The notes beneath the pieces are model-generated. The model had not been told where the DNA came from, ran no database searches, and saw only the letters and a list, made by a program, of their open reading frames with translations. The position numbers were made by a program, and so were the translations under genes. Positions 5,158 through 8,197 of a DNA stretch of 8,197 bases are shown piece by piece (within the stretch, counting starts at the first letter, position 1; each line of letters begins with the position of its first letter). The stretch comes from Clostridium sp. CAG:768 (GTDB taxonomy: Bacteria; Cyanobacteriota; Vampirovibrionia; Gastranaerophilales; Gastranaerophilaceae): positions 11,216 to 19,412 of the forward strand of contig FR899618.1 in assembly GCA_000437435.1 (NCBI GenBank), in the 5' to 3' direction.

Positions 5158-6035
5158 TGCCTGATATGCAAACTTTGGCAAAAAAGTTATTTGGGTTTGT
5201 AAATATATACAAACCTGTTGGAATGACATCTCATGATGTAGTTGCTAAAGTAAGAAAAATTACAGGGATAAAACAAGTCGGTCATACTGGAACTCTAGAT
5301 CCTTTTGCAGAAGGGGTGTTACCTGTGTGTATCGGGAAAGCTACTCGTTTAATTGAATTTTTAGCTGATGACAAAGAATATTTAGCTACTGTTCAATTTG
5401 GTGCATCTACTGATACATATGATAAAGACGGTAGTGTTATTTTTTCTTCAGATAAAAAAGTTTCTGAAGATGATTTAAAAGAGGCTTTAAAAATTTTTGA
5501 GGGTGAAATTTCTCAAATGCCCCCTATTTATTCTGCAATTAAGGTTAATGGTAAAAAGTTATATGAATATGCAAGAAGCGGTAAAGAGGTTGAAATTCAA
5601 CCGCGTCGTGTTGTGATTGAAAATATTGAATTAAAATCTTTTGATAAAGAACTGCAGCAAGCTCAAATTTTAATAAAATGTTCAAAAGGTACTTATATTC
5701 GATCCATTGCAAATGATTTAGGTGAAAACTTAGGCTGTGGAGCTCATTTGATTAGATTAATCAGAACTCAGGCTGGTAAATTTAGAGTTGAAAATAGTGT
5801 TAAACTTGAAGATGTTCAAATTCCAAAAGATTTAATTAATCCAATTGATATGATGGATTATGAAAAGATTCAAGTGAGTGGTGAAGATCTTCAATATATC
5901 CGCAATGGACGAGCTTTAAAAAATAAAAATATAGAGCATGGCAGTATAATTCTTTTGGTTTATAATGATAATGAAATCTGCGCTGTTGGAGTTGCAGATG
6001 AGAATGTAATAAAATTGAAGAAAGTGTTTTTATAA
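5157..6035 (+). CDS. truB: tRNA pseudouridine(55) synthase TruB
   Basis: TruB converts U55 in the T-loop of tRNAs to pseudouridine. The 292-residue length is typical. Visible motifs are GFVNIYKPVGMTSHDVV (13-29), the catalytic loop VGHTGTLDPFAEGVLPV with Asp48 as nucleophile, QMPPIYSAIKVNGKKLYEYAR (120-140) around the conserved active-site tyrosine, and SKGTYIRSIANDLG (176-189). The C-terminal 60 residues look like a divergent PUA-type RNA-binding domain. The ATG shares one base with the rbfA stop; GGAG at 5146-5149 lies seven bases upstream. Its own stop overlaps the next ATG in the same TAATG way. The usual downstream neighbours ribF and rpsO are absent; envelope-protein genes follow instead. 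Confidence 0.97.
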   Translation: MPDMQTLAKKLFGFVNIYKPVGMTSHDVVAKVRKITGIKQVGHTGTLDPFAEGVLPVCIGKATRLIEFLADDKEYLATVQFGASTDTYDKDGSVIFSSDKKVSEDDLKEALKIFEGEISQMPPIYSAIKVNGKKLYEYARSGKEVEIQPRRVVIENIELKSFDKELQQAQILIKCSKGTYIRSIANDLGENLGCGAHLIRLIRTQAGKFRVENSVKLEDVQIPKDLINPIDMMDYEKIQVSGEDLQYIRNGRALKNKNIEHGSIILLVYNDNEICAVGVADENVIKLKKVFL

Positions 6036-6895
6036 TGAAAAAGATTATTTTTACTTTAGCTTTGTTATTGGCTGCAAGTCAAGTGTCTATGGCTGTAGAA
6101 TGTGAAAGTTCTTGTTGTACTGCCCCGTATGATTTAACTTCAGGTTTTTCAAGATTTGTAAGTACTGTGACAGGGCAGAATTTTATAGCTGAAAAAGTTG
6201 GTGAAAGTCTTGTAAAAAAAGCGATTAAGAAAAATATAGTAAGCGGTAAAATTAGTGCAAATTTAGATTCTTACAGTACAAGAGATTTGAAAGCCGGTAG
6301 ATTTAAGTCTTTGGAAATTACAGGCAAAGATGTTGATATAGAGGGAATTTATATTTCTTATTTTAATGCTAAAACTTTATGTAATTTCAACTATATTGCA
6401 CCAAGTGGTGACAATAATTATATAGTGAAAGAAAATATTCCTATAGCTTTCAATACAGAAATTACTGAAGAAGATTTGAATAAGACTATGAATTCTTCTG
6501 ATTATAAAAGGTTAATTGATGACATTAACAGCATTGGCGGAAGTTTCAATATTTTTCAAATAATTTCTACATCTGTAAAATTAAAAAATGGTAAAATGTA
6601 TTACATTGTTAGATATGCAATGCCTTTTGTTCGAAAGTCAAAAGAAGTAGTTATTAGCTCTGATATTAATGTTGAAAATGGAAAAATTGTTCTTGCTAAT
6701 ACAAATTTTGTAAGAAATAATTCATTAATGGATATTGATAAATTCTCAAGTATCTTAAATTATATCAATCCACTTGATTTTTCTGCAAAAATATTAGAAA
6801 ATAAAGATGCAAATTTTAGCATTAAAAATGTTAAAATAACAGATCAAAAAATAAATATTGACGGAATAATAACAGTTCTTAAAGATAAGGAATAA
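6035..6895 (+). CDS. Secreted DUF2993 (LmeA-like) family protein
   Basis: This 286-residue protein starts with a clear Sec signal peptide (KK then a hydrophobic stretch to about residue 18) and a likely cut after Ala20 in VSMA|VE. The mature start is cysteine-rich (CESSCC, 23-28) but there is no lipobox. The following part has the DUF2993 pattern: a 'vgesLvkkaikkn..sgkis' helix/strand start, then DLKAGRFKSLEITGKDVDIEGIYISYF (84-110), where a strand naming a 'gikvs' element follows. Later alternating strands fit the same beta-rich fold. DUF2993 proteins are common in cyanobacteria and actinobacteria; mycobacterial LmeA acts in the periplasm on lipomannan and the fold is thought to bind lipids. 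The call rests on pattern recognition only. It overlaps truB by one base and has no clear ribosome binding site, suggesting coupled translation. A periplasmic lipid-related role is inferred. Confidence 0.6.
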   Translation: MKKIIFTLALLLAASQVSMAVECESSCCTAPYDLTSGFSRFVSTVTGQNFIAEKVGESLVKKAIKKNIVSGKISANLDSYSTRDLKAGRFKSLEITGKDVDIEGIYISYFNAKTLCNFNYIAPSGDNNYIVKENIPIAFNTEITEEDLNKTMNSSDYKRLIDDINSIGGSFNIFQIISTSVKLKNGKMYYIVRYAMPFVRKSKEVVISSDINVENGKIVLANTNFVRNNSLMDIDKFSSILNYINPLDFSAKILENKDANFSIKNVKITDQKINIDGIITVLKDKE

Positions 6896-6899
6896 TATT

Positions 6900-7511
6900 A
6901 TGCGTAAAAATGAAAGAGTTTTTTTAGGTGTAACTGCAGTAATAATGGTAGCTGTATGTTGTATTTTAGGATTGAGAATGTTATATCATAGTGATGAAAA
7001 TGTTTCAGGTCCTTTGACGCCTATTCCTGAAACTAAAATCCCTGATGAAAAAACTGAAGCTCCAAAAGTTGCAAAACCTGTTGAAAAAGTATATGTAAAT
7101 GTATTTTTCATAGGTCAAAATTCAAATAAAGAAGAAGTCTATAGAGCTGTTAATCGTGAATATGATAAAGATATCGATGGATCAAAATTAAAATTCGCTA
7201 TAAATGCTTTAGTTTCAGGTCCTACTGCTTATGAAAAATCTAAGGGTGTATATTCAGAAGTTCCTGCTGGAACTAGGATTATCGCAATTAATGAAGCCCC
7301 TGATAAGGTTATAATTAATCTCAATTCCGCATTTGAAAATGGTGGGGGAACTGATAGTTTGTATAAAAGATTAAATCAATTAATAAAAACAGCAAAAAGA
7401 AATACAAACAAACCGGTTTATCTTTATATTGAAGGTAATAAAGCAGAAGTTATAGGCGGTGAGGGAATAATGATTACTCAACCGTTGAATGAAAATTCTT
7501 TGGATGGTTAA
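6900..7511 (+). CDS. Membrane-anchored GerMN domain protein
   Basis: This 203-residue protein has a short basic N-terminus, one membrane helix (about 8-28, used as anchor or uncleaved signal), a Pro/Lys/Glu-rich linker (about 38-62) and one GerMN-type domain (about 64-195). The domain is recognised by ALVSGPTAYEKSKGVYSEVP followed by AGTRI and the V-I-I-N-L-N-S-A-F strand, matching the family pattern 'LxxGPT..E...G..S.iP.GT...v.L...F'. GerM-type domains occur in Bacillus spore germination/sporulation proteins and widely in non-spore-formers, including cyanobacteria, on envelope proteins. Nothing else here suggests sporulation. The ATG at 6900 follows AAGGA at 6887-6891 by eight bases and lies four bases after the previous stop. 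An envelope role beside the DUF2993-like protein is inferred. Confidence 0.75.
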   Translation: MRKNERVFLGVTAVIMVAVCCILGLRMLYHSDENVSGPLTPIPETKIPDEKTEAPKVAKPVEKVYVNVFFIGQNSNKEEVYRAVNREYDKDIDGSKLKFAINALVSGPTAYEKSKGVYSEVPAGTRIIAINEAPDKVIINLNSAFENGGGTDSLYKRLNQLIKTAKRNTNKPVYLYIEGNKAEVIGGEGIMITQPLNENSLDG

Positions 7512-7517
7512 AAAATA

Positions 7518-7787
7518 ATGGCAGAAAAAGATTTAGATTATTACCTTAATTTAGATTGGACATTAATAGAAGGAATTGATAAAGATTTTGATGGAAATCC
7601 TTATCATTATATTGAAATAAAAGAGATCCCAAGTTTTTTGTTTTGTGCCAAAACCGCAGAAAAAGCTAGAGAAAGGTATAAACAGCAGTTAAAATGGACT
7701 TTGCAGGTTATGTTAGAAAGAGGAGAACATATTATAGAGCCTGGTGAAGATGATGATGAAATTGATTGGGAAAGTATTTGCCCTTAG
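7518..7787 (+). CDS. Small HicB-like protein, no HicA partner seen
   Basis: This 89-residue acidic protein has the order of elements of the HicB partial RNase H-like fold: a first strand YYLNLDWTLIEGIDKDFDG, a second strand YHYIEIKEIPSF (compare 'y.v.vPelpg'), then an amphipathic helix from KTAEKARERYKQQLKWTLQVMLERG, and finally GEHIIEPGED (compare 'gepIPeP'). It lacks a C-terminal DNA-binding domain. No hicA-type toxin gene lies next to it: upstream is the GerMN gene (six-base gap) and downstream a converging regulator with zero spacing. HicB-like folds without toxin partners are common, so antitoxin activity should not be assumed. The family call is by pattern, without a search. Upstream spacing suggests it is the last gene of the rbfA-truB transcript. 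No strong ribosome binding site is seen. Confidence 0.5.
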   Translation: MAEKDLDYYLNLDWTLIEGIDKDFDGNPYHYIEIKEIPSFLFCAKTAEKARERYKQQLKWTLQVMLERGEHIIEPGEDDDEIDWESICP

Positions 7788-8197
7788 TTAGTTTTTATAG
7801 ACTTCTGCATATTTAGGGTTAACTGCCAACCATTTGAATGTTTGTTCATCAGTTTCAGGGATATCAATTACGAATGTTCCACCGTAACGTCCGCGAGAAA
7901 ATGCTAGATAACCTTCTTTTGCTAAGTTATGGAAAGCTTTTCTTATTGTATTTGGACTTAGGTCAAGTTGTTGTGATAATTCAATGATTGAAGGTAATTT
8001 TTGCCCGATTTCATAATTTTCTGCAATCATTTTCTTTATATGATTTTGAGTTTTTTCATAGTAATAAAATGCAGTTTCTGCAGCTGGCGCAAATATTGAT
8101 GTTTCTTTTTTCATCGGAACATTTTTATCATTTGGCATTTTTATTACAGTTGTTCCGTAACGACCTCTTCTAGCTAGGAGTATTCCATTACTAATTA
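7788..8197 (-). CDS. GntR-type regulator with tandem winged helices (partial)
   Basis: Partial at the right edge: the frame has no stop from 7788 to 8197, so the Met at 8138 is internal or at best an alternative start. The complete C-terminal winged helix (about 8048-7854) reads IKKMIAENYEIGQKLPSI, then ELSQQLDLSPNTIRKAFHNL with the recognition helix, then AKEGYLAFSRGRYGGTFV as the wing; this is the GntR pattern 'LPS...LA..l.vS..TvrkAl..L...G.l....G.GtfV'. The 20 codons nearest the edge encode ISNGILLARRGRYGTTVIK, the end of a second, earlier winged helix. The two RGRYG copies are exactly 273 bases (91 codons) apart. Only about 22 residues follow the last domain, so there is no FCD or UTRA effector domain at the C-terminus. 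It probably binds DNA as a pseudo-dimer or multi-site protein; the target is unknown. It converges on the HicB-like gene without a spacer. Confidence 0.82.
   Translation of the reverse strand, partial: ISNGILLARRGRYGTTVIKMPNDKNVPMKKETSIFAPAAETAFYYYEKTQNHIKKMIAENYEIGQKLPSIIELSQQLDLSPNTIRKAFHNLAKEGYLAFSRGRYGGTFVIDIPETDEQTFKWLAVNPKYAEVYKN

Noticed and set aside
6035..6120. Lipoprotein reading of the DUF2993-like protein's cysteine-rich N-terminus
   Set aside because: The cysteines at 23 and 27-28 lack a lipobox (no L-[AS]-[GA] just before); a normal signal peptidase cut after Ala20 fits better.
6900..7511. Sporulation or germination role for the GerMN-like protein
   Set aside because: The domain is widespread in non-spore-formers and no other sporulation gene is present.
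7788..8138. A complete 116-residue GntR protein starting at the Met at 8138
   Set aside because: The frame continues without a stop to the window edge and encodes another winged-helix end, so this Met is very probably internal.
7988..8173. Plus-strand 61-codon frame opposite the GntR-type gene
   Set aside because: It is Phe/Leu-rich complement of the winged-helix coding sequence, without a ribosome binding site or family resemblance.

Overview
The window is low-GC, densely coded bacterial DNA. It reads as two blocks of translation and ribosome-maturation genes with accessory genes placed between and after them. The prepilin N-terminus (GFTLAEVLITLGIIGIVAALTIP), the DUF2993-like and GerMN-like secreted proteins and the base composition together suggest a gut-type non-photosynthetic relative of cyanobacteria (Gastranaerophilales/Melainabacteria-like). 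This is an inference from gene content; no 16S or other marker is present. UAG, UAA and UGA all end genes and a full-length RF1 is present, so the standard bacterial code applies.

Left block, + strand (22-3828): prfA (RF1), ylxR/rnpM-like and infB (IF2) form a tight operon with a 1-bp stop/start overlap and then an 11-bp overlap. In most bacteria rimP-nusA sits in front of ylxR-infB; here prfA takes that place. A perfect extended -10 ends six bases before the prfA ATG, so prfA may be read from a leaderless mRNA. A 20-bp hairpin (3844-3889) closes the operon.

Middle (3866-4812): infB and rbfA, usually neighbours, are separated by a reversed prepilin/pseudopilin gene and a 254-bp regulatory region. 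This is the most interesting part of the window. It holds two promoter-like signals pointing in opposite directions that share one -35 core (TTGTCAA, 4722-4728). On the minus strand, the strong promoter leads through a perfect AGGAGG site into a 17-codon ORF containing a run of ten C. One extra C (or two fewer) would fuse that ORF, without any stop, to the prepilin frame. This looks like a contingency (phase-variation) tract or a homopolymer sequencing error. The prepilin also has its own promoter-like signal placed for leaderless initiation.

Right block, + strand (4813-7787): rbfA, truB, a secreted DUF2993-like protein, a membrane-anchored GerMN-like protein and a small HicB-like protein are nearly contiguous (1-bp TAATG overlaps, or gaps of 4 and 6 bp) and are probably one operon that mixes ribosome maturation, tRNA modification and cell-envelope functions.

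Right edge, minus strand (7788-8197): a GntR-type winged-helix regulator converges on the HicB-like gene with no spacer. Its reading frame stays open through the window edge, and the part beyond the first internal Met encodes the end of a second winged helix. The gene is therefore partial and appears to be a tandem two-domain (or longer) DNA-binding protein. No tRNA, rRNA, CRISPR array, transposase or integrase was seen.
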